Positions 10,517 to 23,500 of a stretch of DNA of 64,000 bases are shown here, one piece after another (the stretch's first letter is position 1; each line of letters starts with the position of its first letter). The stretch lies in the NCBI RefSeq assembly GCF_051622035.1, contig NC_135356.1:7228579-7292578 (forward strand), in the 5' to 3' direction. The stretch comes from Arctopsyche grandis. Lineage: Eukaryota; Arthropoda; Insecta; Trichoptera; Hydropsychidae. The notes beneath the pieces are model-generated. The model was given only the letters and a program-made list of their open reading frames with translations. It searched no databases and was not told the origin of the DNA. A program made the position numbers and the translations under genes.

Positions 10517-13500
10517 GTGAGATTATTATTGTATTTCATTGTCGTCCACAGGTTATGTCTCATTCACACCGGTTCGGACTTATCAGCAAGGGACACGGCG
10601 TATGAATCATATAAAATCGTTTTCGATAAAAGGATCTTCATGAGCGCCGGGCCGGATACATTCGTTATATCGAAGAAATGGTAATCGTACAAACAATTTT
10701 TGTATGTATACATTGCTCGACAAGTCATAAAAGATGTATCGAATTTGATTTCAGATAATATTTAATAAGGTTGAACATAATTAAATATTGATTAATAAAT
10801 TTTTAGCCATATAATGGTGGCCTTTTTCTATATATATATTTGTTGGTGTCACCATCATGACTGTCATTTTTTTTTTCTTGTACGGCAAACTCATTCTACA
10901 AATAGCTATATATCAAATATTTATTGTCTAAATTTTTAAACTGATTTAACTTCGTTATATGAACCATTATATTTCAAGTCCAATTTTCAGTTCCAAAAAT
11001 ACCATTTCTGTTTGACTTAATTCACAAATTGCTATCACTTATTTTCATTCGATATGTTCAGAATCTTGGAAAAGCTGATTAAACGTATTACAGGCCACTA
11101 GTATTTTTAAATATTTTTAACCCTTCGAGTGCTGACGTCTTTTCTGTTGAAAGCCCGCCACACCGAAAATTTCGCCAACATTTCCAATTAGAATTATTTT
11201 GAAATCCAATAGAAGGCATATATAAAAATCGTAGCTAATCCAAGTAAACCTAGATAACTACCGCCGAGGATTTCAAGTTTTGTAAAATTATTTTATCTTG
11301 AAACAGTGTAAAATAAACAAAAAAAGTCTATTATTGAATGTATTTTTCCAAAAGTAGTTCCATCTTCTTCATTGTTAAAATGTAATGCTCACAATCAAAA
11401 TGCCAAGCCACAATCTTAAATACTCAGCAGTTAGGAAATTCTGCTATGGTTATAAATTCAGAAATTCCGATGTAAACCAGTCTTTATAAACATTGACACG
11501 GATTACACGACCCATGTTCAATGCATTTTTTTTTCAATGCTACCTGGAAAGTCTTAGCGGGTAGTATATTCTTGTTTATTTTTTACATACCCAAAAAACG
11601 GTGTCACGACAAATCGCTCACCGACCTTTCACTCAAGGACGCCATGCGCACGACATTTCGGCTACGCGACAACTTGCGCACGGACATTACACTCATTACA
11701 ATTTTTCATTAATACTGAACGAAAATCCTTACTAATACGAAGAATTAAAAAATACTTTGTGAATAAATTGAGATTAAATTGTTAAAATGTAATGCTCATA
11801 ATCTAAAATACTCAGCAGTTAGGAATTTCCATAGGGAAATTCTGCTATGGTTATAAATTCAGAAATTCCGGTGTAAACCAGTCTTTATAAACATTGACAC
11901 GGATTACACGACCCATATTCAGTGCATACTTTTGCATTACTTCCTGGCGAGGCTTAGCAGGTAGTATTCTTGCTTACTTTGTACATGCTCAAAATACAAC
12001 GCCTATCGGCGTTTTTCAGGCCTTTGGTCATTGGGGCAATGACAAATGACAATACACATTCCAACAGTTTTGAACTCAAAAACAAATTTTTCTTTTAATC
12101 TAAGTAAACCCAACTTAATTCTAAATCGTAGATAATATGGATTTAGTTGTAAAACTTATTATGCAGTATTGTTATATTATTGTCTATTTCGTAACAATCC
12201 AACAGTAAATCGGTTATTTGAATACAATTGGATCCATTCTTGAGCTTATCTGTCACTTAATCAGCTGTCAAACCACTCAAATTTCATTCATTTACTGGTT
12301 GCACAACGGCAAGTCCATGATTTTTCTAACCAGTTTATACCTTGTCTAGTAAGAGTATATGAAATCTAGTGTTGTAAGCTAGTGTATGCACCTACTAAAC
12401 AGCGAATTCACCAGCGACACTCGATGCTTTTACTGTAACATATATTTCGTTTTCAGATTGCATCTATGCAAATTTAAAAATATGTCATCAAATTTGTTAT
12501 GATTTTATTTACTTAAAAATTGATAAAAAAAAATTCTTGCTTTGTCAAATATTTTGAATACTTTAAATGATTTAGACCGTTATCTTATTATGTTTCTGAC
12601 CCAATAAACCACTTAATCATTAATCTGACCCAATAAACCACTGTTACATGATGTTTGCATGCTTGTTAAATCAATCAAATCAATCCCACCGCTATTGACC
12701 TTTGGCATTATTTATGAGCAGGCCAGCCATGTCCACATGTGCGATCCACAAGGACGGCCTTCGGAGAAACTTTGATTGGCCTTTACCCAAGAAAACCCTC
12801 GCTCGTATTAAATTTTTAATAGAAAATATCACTGTCGAGTCACGGCTGCCCTTACATATTGACCTGTTGAATGTTACTCAATTACAGTGCTTTTTACTAC
12901 CCATTCATTACTGAGGGACTATTTTCAAAGGCACACACATACAGATGAGGCGTTGTGAATATGAAGGGCGAACTCAACATAAGATTTTATATGTAGTGTG
13001 TGTATTTTATTATTATTTATCTTTTCAATAAAAAAAAAAAAACAGCGTTTTATACATGCAATCTTAAAATATAAAATTTAAATACGACGCTATAATTATT
13101 TCACAAAAGTATAATTTCTGAAATAATAATTAACCCTTTGAGTGCTGATGTCTTTGTTCTTGAAAATTTCACCAACATTTCCAATTAGAATTATTTAGAA
13201 ATCCAATAAAAAGCAGGTTTAAAAATTGTAGTTAATCCAAATAAAACAACTGCCAAGGATTTCGAGTTTTGTAGAGATGTTTAGACTCTTAATATATCTT
13301 GAAATAATATAAAATAAACAAAAGAAGTCTATTAATGAATGTATTTTTCCAAAACTAGTTTCATCTTCATTGTTGCTATAATGTAATGTTCACAATCTAA
13401 ATGCCAAGCCACAATCTAAAATAATCAGTTAGGGATTTCCATCTAGAAATTCGGCTACGGTTATAAATTCAGAAATTCTGGTGTAAACCAGTCTTCATAA

Positions 13501-14470
13501 TCATTGTCACGGATTACATGACCCATGCTCAATGCATTTTTTTTTCAATGCCGCCTGGAAAGGCTTAGCAGATAGTATAATCTTGTTTATTTTTTTATTA
13601 CATACTCAAAACACGCCTGTCGGCGTATTTCAGGCTCATGGACGTGTTGGAAAAACGCCGATCGGCATTGGTCAGCATTCAAAGGGTTAATTAAGGGGGG
13701 GGTGCAAATAAAATTTTTTTCTAACAATTTTAATCATTTTTTTTTTTTACTAACCTCTTTTACGTTTCACTTATGATTACAACTCGGGAAAAAGTTTGCC
13801 TCTGATCCGATCGTTTTCATACTTTGCCATATTGCTCATTTTGGTCATCAGTGTAAGTAAATGGAGCCTCCACCAGTACGATGGTGCAAATCTGCCCGTC
13901 GAGATTCTTTGGCTAATGTTGAGTGGCATTGATCGCCCACTGCGCGCGCCTAGGCGTTTTCTTGGTGAATATCCCTTTTCGCCATCATCTAGCTTTAATT
14001 GCTTGAACGCCTATAACTATTTCTTTTTTCACTCTACATTTTATGAAATTTGCTCTATAGGTTCTCATTATCTCTCATATCGGTCTCCGTGACGAGCCGG
14101 AATGTGAAATTACCGAAAACGCAAATATCGGAAGGCAAAGATCAAAAATCGAAAGATCAAAAAAAAGAGGATGCATGGTAAACGGTACATACTCACGCAC
14201 ATACTCACTTAATTTGCGCGAGCAGGATACAACAGGAACAAGAGGAACAGGCTTTTCCTCCCGTTTTAATGTGCGCGCGCAGAATACGGGAGGAAAAGCC
14301 TGTTCCTCTTGTTCCTGTTGTACCCTGCTCGCGCAAATTAAGTGACTATGTACCGTTTACCATGCACCCTTTTTTTTGATCTTTCGACTTAAGATCTTTC
14401 GATTTTCGATCTTTGCCTTCCGATATTTGCGTTTTCGGTAATTTCACATTCCGGCCCGTGAGGTAGACCC

Positions 14471-14509
<39 letters not shown>

Positions 14510-17500
14510 TTTTAGTTCACTCGAAGTGTTTATAATGAATGTTATCGATATCCTTGTCGATCAAAATATCGATCCATATTGCTTTTACGGTAAACGGACT
14601 ACTAGTCATATGTGAACCAGTCACAGGACAACCGGTCGCTCTAGATTGGTCACACCTGATCACCCGTCACACTAAAACTGGTCACGAGAAGACTGGTTAC
14701 ACCCTTAAACTGGTTGACCGATTTTAGGGTGTGACCGATCTAGAGCGACCGGTTGTCCTGTGACCGGTTCACATTTGACTAGTAATCACCGAACCGCTTT
14801 TACAGCCAAAACTCTCGTCACACATTTGACACTTCTAGGTTATAATTAGACGTCTGTCATATATTTGATGTATTAGATTCATAATATCATACTGGTGGCC
14901 AAATGTTTATAGAAGGCGTATAGTATATTGTATAATACGACGGGACAGCCTCATCCACCTTAAGGGAGTAAGTTCCCTATTATTTTTAGATTATAGACTT
15001 ATAGTACTTGATAAATATATTCATAATAGCCAGCAGTGGTGGTGTTCTTGGTGGTTGCATTACTGCCGACCACTGATAGATTCCCGAGTTGAAACTGCGT
15101 TGACCTCCATTAAAACGAATTTATTCCGTGTATTTTTGTAGTACTGCTGGTCACACTTGGATATTTGTAACTCCAAATTGATCGTTTCCGATCAAAGTTT
15201 GCCAATTTATTTGATTTCACTGTAGAAACGTTTCCTTGTCATAAATTAGCGAAAAAACCATCGTACCATTTGGCACGACTATTTGAATATGATTTCAAAT
15301 TTATAATCTATACATTTTAATAGTATACTATAGTTGAACCGAGACTTTTATTTTTTTATGCCATTTGACTTTTATTTTTTTGTTAGTTTTGAGTTTGTGT
15401 TTCGTATTTTGAAATATTTACATTGATAAAATTTTAATATAAAATGCGTAAGTTGTTGATGTTATTAATTTGTTTTTGGAATACGTATATATTTAATATT
15501 AATGGAAATTTATATTTTTTAGACGATAAAACTAATTGTCAACGTCGTGTTATGGACAGCAAAATTTACAGTAGTATTATTAAAGAATTTGCATTGAATC
15601 ATGTTGTAATAATATAATATAGTTAAATAAGAAATAAGTAAAAAAAATAAAGAAGTATATCATATGTAATGGCATCATGGGAAAATATAAATTAAAAAAA
15701 TAATTGATGAGCTTATTTGACAATGATACAGCAAAATTTCTTCATTAGATATAACAGGAATGTCTGCTAGAACAGCTACTCATTAAAAATATATTACAAT
15801 AAATTTGATTTTATCATTTTTTTATGCAAAATAAAGAATTCTTTTTTTATATATGTGAATAAAAATAAATAATAAATTCTCGGTCTGCTTACACATACAT
15901 GTAAGCAGACAGTGAATTTATTACTTGTTGTGAATCACTGAGTGACGAAAATTTGCTAAATATATTTTATCATCACGATTAAAGATAATGCTCAAGCACT
16001 GTTTCAATTCTAATCTAATCCGATTCTAATTATTCAATTACCTTATACTTCACTCACATAAAATAATGGAATATATAAAAATTGATTATTGTATAGTTAC
16101 ATATATGTATAACGTACTGAAAATGAACAACGAACAATTCAGTCCTTTACAACCACCGATGCTAAGCATATGAATCATTGATTAACGCTTTCGCTTAAAA
16201 ATTACTTACGCCTCGCGTGGGACACCAATTATCGATGCAATTCATGAACATTCAAACATAGTGATAAACCATCACTAAAACCCACAACTATTATTTATAT
16301 TATATAAATCTTCAACAATATTTTGAAAGTAAATATTATTATTTATTTATAAAATAAAGTGTTTGATTTCGATTTCAATTTTGATGTGTGTGCGTGCTTG
16401 CGTGTCTGTCTGTCTGTCTGAGATAACGCTCGCTGTACTATAAGGGTGAAATCACACAGCGTGGATGTGGGACGTGGGTTTTTTTTTTTTAGATAGTATT
16501 AAACATATAGAAAAAATATGGCGTTCATGTATTGTCTTTTCAAAACGAAACATTTGTGCTGTTTCATTGAAATTGTATATTAGTGTTTATCCTTGTTTGA
16601 CAGTGATCGATAACGGTGTATTCCATATTTGAAAAAATGTAGGAGAACTTGTCGATACACCGGATACACCGTTATCGATCACTGTCGAGCAAGGATAAAA
16701 TTTTACCGAAAAAGGCCCAAAGGGTCGTTTTGGTATATATCACTGTCAAGCAAGGATAAACACTACTATACAATTTCAACGAAACAATGCTCGAATGTGT
16801 CGTTTTGAAAAGAATATCCCTTGAACGCCATATTTTTTCTGTGTTTAAAACTATCTAAAAAAAAACCCGTGTTCCACATCCCAAGCTGTGTGATTTCGCC
16901 CTAATAGTCGTTTCGATTCGACGTACGTCACAGCTAAACCACTGCTAAAGTGTATATACAAATACAATAACAAAGGAATAAAAACTTCTACATATACTGA
17001 TTGCTATCAATGTTTCCTCTTGGCAGAGAATTTACCGCCATCTATTGAAAATTTATTTTTCTATTGGTGTTTTATTTTGTTTACATGTAGGTAGTAGGCA
17101 GTTTTTACCATTTTTTTTTTCATATTTAACAATCTAATATATAATTTGGAAAGAGACTTTGTATATATATATATATATGTATCCTTGGTTCGTTCGTTCG
17201 TTGGATGGTTGGTTCGTCGTCCGTAGATCGGTGACGTCATCGAACACGTGATTCGTTTTTTTTTTTTCGATTCATAGGCGTCGATTTGATTTTTTTTCGA
17301 TTCAATGGATTCACCCTTGCGGGGGCGCATCCCCACGGGGCCCCGAAGGGGGCGCAGCCCTAAAAGACATTAGCTAAGGGGGGCGAAGCCCTAAATGGCA
17401 ATAGCTAAGGGGGGCGCAGAGGGGCGAAGCCGTAGAAGGCAAAAACTCAGGGGGGCACCGAGGGTGAAGCCCCAGAAGGCAAAGGCTCAGGAGCACACCG

Positions 17501-20500
17501 AGGGCAAAGCCCTAGAAGGCAAAAAAAAATTTTTAGATTTTTTTTATTTTTTTTTATTTTTTTTTTATTTTTTTCATTTTTTTTTAATAAAATGTTTACT
17601 ATTAGATTATTCATGTTTAAGCGGTTTATATTATAAATGCTGAGCGAAGCCGGGTAATACAGCTAGTTAAATATATTTAGAAGTTATTTGAAAAAATTCG
17701 ACTGCGTGGGGATCGAACATATGACCGACGACACATTTCTTTTAATTTCATTTTATTTAATAACTTAATATGCCAACACGCATGCGATGATATATCATCG
17801 AGTACAACACTAGTACAGAATAATCACAATTACTTATAGTATGGCATAATACAAATCTTTATAAATTTAATATCTGGTTATCGTTGTGTTTCATTTCCCA
17901 TTTCCTGTTACAAACAATTTTTGCATTGTGAATATTGCGCCTTCGTTGCAAAGAGTGCCGCATTTATACATATGTATATATTCATATCATCAAAACCACA
18001 AAAGGGTGTGATGACATTGACTTGTCATCGTTTCTTTTGTATGTGAATCAACATACAAATGAGAGTTATTTTGATGATGAATCTCCTTAAAAATATTGGT
18101 CCATCTCTGATTTCTTCATCATTGACAGACTGCCTTTGTAATTTGTTTTTTTCTTCTTTGCTTCATAAAGGCAAAGTTCAAAGGAATATATATACACGTA
18201 AACACACCATATTGTACACACGCTAACACAACAACTGCGTAATATAATATTTAAAAAAAAAAAACAACAATTGAATATATAAAATAATCAAGTTTTTCTA
18301 GTGTATGTTTTGTGTAATATATATTATATGTATTGTGTGTGTGTTGTTTCAGATATCGGGAGATGCAAATGAAGAACAAATATTGACCGCTGCCACTCTA
18401 TACATGGGACGACCGGAAATATTGACCCGAGTTCTGAACGATCTATACCATTTATTTCGCAACGGACAAAACGATCCCAAGAAGCAGTGGACGACACTGC
18501 GTATAATTCTGAAAGCCATGGATATGCACGTGCAAGAAAAACACATTCAAATCTGCGGAAGGTGGGATGCGTTCTTAGTTTCTTTTAAGGTCTATTCATA
18601 TATGTCTTACAGGCACAGCACGTACATTTTGTATGGGTGTTGCAGATGAAGTGTATCTTCCAGTTGTAATGTATTTTGACTAGTTGGAATATATTCCGTC
18701 TGACTTGGTACCGACTACCGTTATAGTTGAAGTGTATTTTCAATTGTAATATGCTTTGACTAGTTGGAATATATTCCGTCTAACCCACGTAAGTTGATTC
18801 ATATGGCGAATTTCATTCCAACTGGTCAAAATATATTACAACTGAAAATACATATAAGTTGTTATCAGGTAAGTTGGAGAGGTTAGGTTTTCTTGAAAAC
18901 GTCACTCGACTATTAAATTGAGTTGGAAAGTCAAAAATTTTTTTTTTGAACACATTCTTAGAATTATTGTAATACGGTACTCATTACCTTTATTCGTAAT
19001 ATAACGCATTATTGAATTGTAAAGCGTTCGTAAAAACATCAGAGCTGTCAAAGCTCAACTGTTATTTTACAACTGGCGCACATTGTTGCATATAATTTAC
19101 TAGTTGAATTGTATTCGAATATAAATGACCTAAAACACCAGTTGGAATATATTATAACTGAAAATACACTTCGACTTGAACGTGGACACATTCGTGTCTA
19201 ATGTGGCGTAGACGTAACGGCAGCAGCCGACAAAAGCTATTCATAATATACAGCAGTACTTGTCACCGTAACGTATTAAGCAAAACCGGTTTTCTTTGAC
19301 AACTGCAGAAATATTCAATCACGACGTGACGTCATAGTAGCGAGTGTACGCGTACTATCGAAGGTGCGCATATGAATATTATCAGAAACGTATTTTGACA
19401 ATATTGACTTGATGGTACGACGCAAACAATATTCGGCTGTATCGTCGCGCTCTGTAATGTATATATGTAAGCCGATTTTGCCTTGCACTCGGCCAAAACT
19501 TGTCTATGTAAATAGACCTTAAATCGTATCGTGTAAATTAGCTTGCAATTAAAGCTGACGTTTAATATTATTTGCATATTTCCAGTGCGACGTTGTTTTA
19601 CATTGTGAAAGGCAAGAAGAACGATTTGATCGGGATAAAGCTCAGACGGCATATAATCACGACCCTGTTGCAAGCCTTGGAAACGCACTTGGAAGATCCG
19701 ACCATGATGAGGAACGGTTGTCTCACGCTCTGCCAGTTTAAAATACCGGCTGATGTTGTAAGTATCAATTGGGCTGTGGAGTTGAATACAATTCGAAAAA
19801 TGTGAAATTGGTTTTTACAAGATTTTTTATTAACTTCACTCTGTTAGTTCAGTGAAATTCCTGCCCGTCAAAAATTTTTGATTCTGTATCACTTCCACTT
19901 AGGAAGTGATCCACTTAGGAGTTAGCTAACATTGAAGTAAGCTAATGTTAAACTTATTAAAATTTACATCGGAATCTTGTGTCATAGCAGTGATAGCTAG
20001 CTATGCTTGAATACATGCTCTGCAATCGAATCGAATATGTGACTTTGAAATATTTAAATCATTTTTCTATAGTAAAAAGATTATAAATGATGTTCAATCG
20101 AACACCTCGCATCTGAATCAAAGAAGTACATAGTTTGATATGCAATATTTGCTGCATTTCGTCGATTTTTGAAGTTTTGAAGTAGTTGTTGAACTACTCC
20201 CACACGTCACATTTATAATAAATTGTATAGTATTCACTTTAAATTGTGAAATCGGAGTCGGAGTCGCTCGATTTTTAATGACGCCGTTTCCAGCCTAAAT
20301 GTCAAGACGCTGACTCCACAACCTTGATATGTATAATATATCGAAGCTTAAGTTCATATCCGAGCGTGTATACTAGTCTATGATTATTGACTGATTTTCT
20401 ATTTTAGGTATTCGAATACAAAAGGGTAGTGAACATACTGCTGACAGGAGTTTCCAATAATCAGGAGGTCTTCGTCCAACGCGTTGCCATATATCTTCTA

Positions 20501-23500
20501 AACTCCTTCGCGTGTCAGGTCGACGCCATTCAGAAGAGGTTCTTGGGCGATCATGGAGTCATAGTGGTAATATATCAATGGCTTTCGCCCTTACAATGCG
20601 CATTTTTTTCTCTTTATATGTTGTTTTCCGATCCTGGAATTGTTATGTTTAAGCGTTATAATTATATCTACTGTGTTTTTACTGTTTCTTATTGCGTATG
20701 GAAGTTTTTAAAATGGAAAGATTGCACCTTTTGGAGCTAAGCGTTGGAATAATTCATGTTTAAATTTTTATTTTATTTTTCGCGTTGTGCGATATGTTTA
20801 TCACATCTGATTATCGATTATTATAAGCATGACAAATCAATTGGTTCGAAATAGTACATTACAGTGCCCTTGGTTATTTAATAATGCTTTAGGTATCGCT
20901 AAATTGATAATTTCTGATGTTTTAGAAACCGTAAGAAAAGATTAAGTTTGATTTTTTTTTAAATTTTAAAACTTATGTAAAAATATATAAATGTATATAT
21001 ATATATATATATATTTTTTTTTTTGAACAATGATTTTTAATGTATTTTTTGTATATAAATTATTCAATTTGCTTTTTGACTCAATATGTTGTCAATAGTT
21101 AGGCGTTTATCATGTGGTAAGAAGTCAAATCCAGTTTATTACGTGATTACCAATAAAATGGAAACCTTGTATTCTATATATGTACATATATGCAGAGCTG
21201 GCTCGTGGCGTGTGCGAAGTGTTTGGCACACACAGGCGCCGTAAAAGAAAGGGCGCCTAAAATATTTCGATGAATGTTATAAATATTTTGATGAACGAAG
21301 AACGAAACGTTAATACACAAAATTCTCATAAACCGTCATGCTGTCGCCTTATATCATATATATTAATATAATATTTAGAAACCGTTTTACCAAAAGTTAA
21401 AAACTTTTGTTATTTTCAATTTTTACAAATTTACAAAATTTTGTTAGATCTCTATTTTTCTTTCTGCATTTTTATTTTGTATTGCATTTCTTTTTGTATT
21501 TTATTGTGTATTTGAATATTTTTCTTAGGCACCAAAGCCGGCTTTGCATATATGACATAATTAAAATTGCTTTTGATGCATATTAGGTCTACCACATGGA
21601 TTTTTGGATATCAAAAATTAAGTGAAGCTGGAAAATCGGATTGCATCACACTTAATTTACATATATCGCTTATCATATGTTCATATTTTTGTTTATTTTG
21701 TATATTAGCGTTTCAATTTTGTTATAATAATCATTGAGTTCATATATGTACTTTTGATTATTGTAATACTGCGCATATAATATAATAACAATATTATAAG
21801 AATTGTAATCATAAAAGCCTTGGCAGAAATAATGTTTATTCATAGTTTGATATGTTTACTAGCGTTTATGTGCATTTTCACGTGACGTAGCCTACATATG
21901 TATAAGTCGGGTACTGCTGTACAATACATATTATTATTAAATGCATTCAAACAAGCTACTTAACACATCCGGTCTAAACTTGTATAAAATTTGTTTTGTT
22001 GCTAACTGCGGTAGTTCATATGAGTCTATACTGCAACTTGGGTGTACAATAAAGTGCATCGATAATGCTTTCAATGAAAATCAATTGAATTTATCATACA
22101 ATTTGCATGATATTTTTAATATTTGCCATACATTATAGCAGTGATTCTTTTGGACGACAAATTGTTTCACTACTTTATAATATTAGTAAATATGTTAATA
22201 TCTTTTACAGTCCAGCACAAGGGTATAATAATAAATGAAACTATCATCGAAGAAGATGTATGAACATGAAGCAGATACGTGTAAACATTTTTATTACGTA
22301 TTGTATTATTTTGTATGGAGTGGTCGACACGCGATATCTATATAAAGAGTGTAATACACAAGGAGATACAATTATGAAACACTTTATGAAGTTATCTTAT
22401 TATTCAATTTTTCAGGATTTTTATATAAATAATGATAAGCAGAAATACTAAGTATTTTTATTCATATTAAAATAATCTGTCGTTGGATGATAAAAATAGT
22501 TTTGAATTTTTTTGCAAACGGCGAGAGATTACTTTTATGCAAGTATTTCTATGATAGTAATAAGTGGGTGAAAACTATATTGAACACTTTTCAGATAATG
22601 CTCGCTCTGATTACGGATCGGCTGAAGCGCAATCATTTCGATGACGTGCTCGAAGTAGCCTGGAGCACCATGTGGAATGTGACAGACGAAACTCCCGTGA
22701 ACTGCCAAAGATTTTTGGACAACGATGGTTTGCAGCTGTTCATTGGATGTCTTAAGGTTTTTTGAGTGCTGTTATAAATCAACGTCGAAATTATTGTCGA
22801 AAGGTTCATTTTGTTCTTATTCTCTTTTATTTTCGTCTGTTTTTCAGAGCTTTCCAGATAAAGAAGAGTTGTTGCGCAATATGATGGGTTTGTTGGGAAA
22901 TGTCGCCGAAGTGAAGCATTTACGGCCTGTGTTCATGTCGGATCTTTTGATTACGGAATTCGTAGAGTTGCTCGACTCGCAAAGTGATGGAATAGAAGTA
23001 AAACATTATATTTATATATTAGTAGTGATAATATTGTTGCGTGGGGGTGGGTTGGGGATCCGAGTGAAAGACCAAAGTCTCTTCACAGCATTTATTTAAT
23101 AATTCAGGAGGTCCGCACATAGCCAGCGCTCTCTCCAGAATAAATCTAATATGGTGTATGTACCTCCTTATAAATGACAAGTTGCTCACCACAGCTGCCC
23201 CGATCCATTTATCTAGTCACATACAGTTTTAACCCTTTGAATGCTGACCAACGCCGATCGGCGTTTTGCCAACAATTCCATGAGCCTGAAATACGCCGAT
23301 AAGCGTTGTATTTTGAGTATGAAAAAAATAAACAAGAATACTACCCACTAAGCCTTTCCAGGTAGCATTGAAAAAAAAATGCATTGAACATGGGTCGTGT
23401 AATCCGTGTCAATGTTTATAAAGACTGGTTGACACCGGAATTTCTGAATTTATAACCATAGCAGAATTTCCCAATGGAAATCCCTATCTAGTGAATATTT

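Larger units (their letters stand above)
16381..17813 (+). mobile_element. Helitron family 2, copy 1, carrying two nested insertions
   Basis: It ends with the 16-bp palindrome CGATGATATATCATCG (17785-17800), then AGTACAACA and CTAG, with host T at 17814. A short hairpin about 10 bp before CTRR is the canonical Helitron 3' end. The body matches 37362-38249 and 46073-46570. It is interrupted by a Harbinger-type MITE (16444-16901) and a family 1 Helitron (17133-17666). The exact 5' end is unclear; the value given is where homology begins. Confidence 0.7.

Noticed and set aside
10081-10605. 174-codon plus frame overlapping ZER1 exon 1
   Set aside because: Shifted frame over the same exon and the start of intron 1; no motif.
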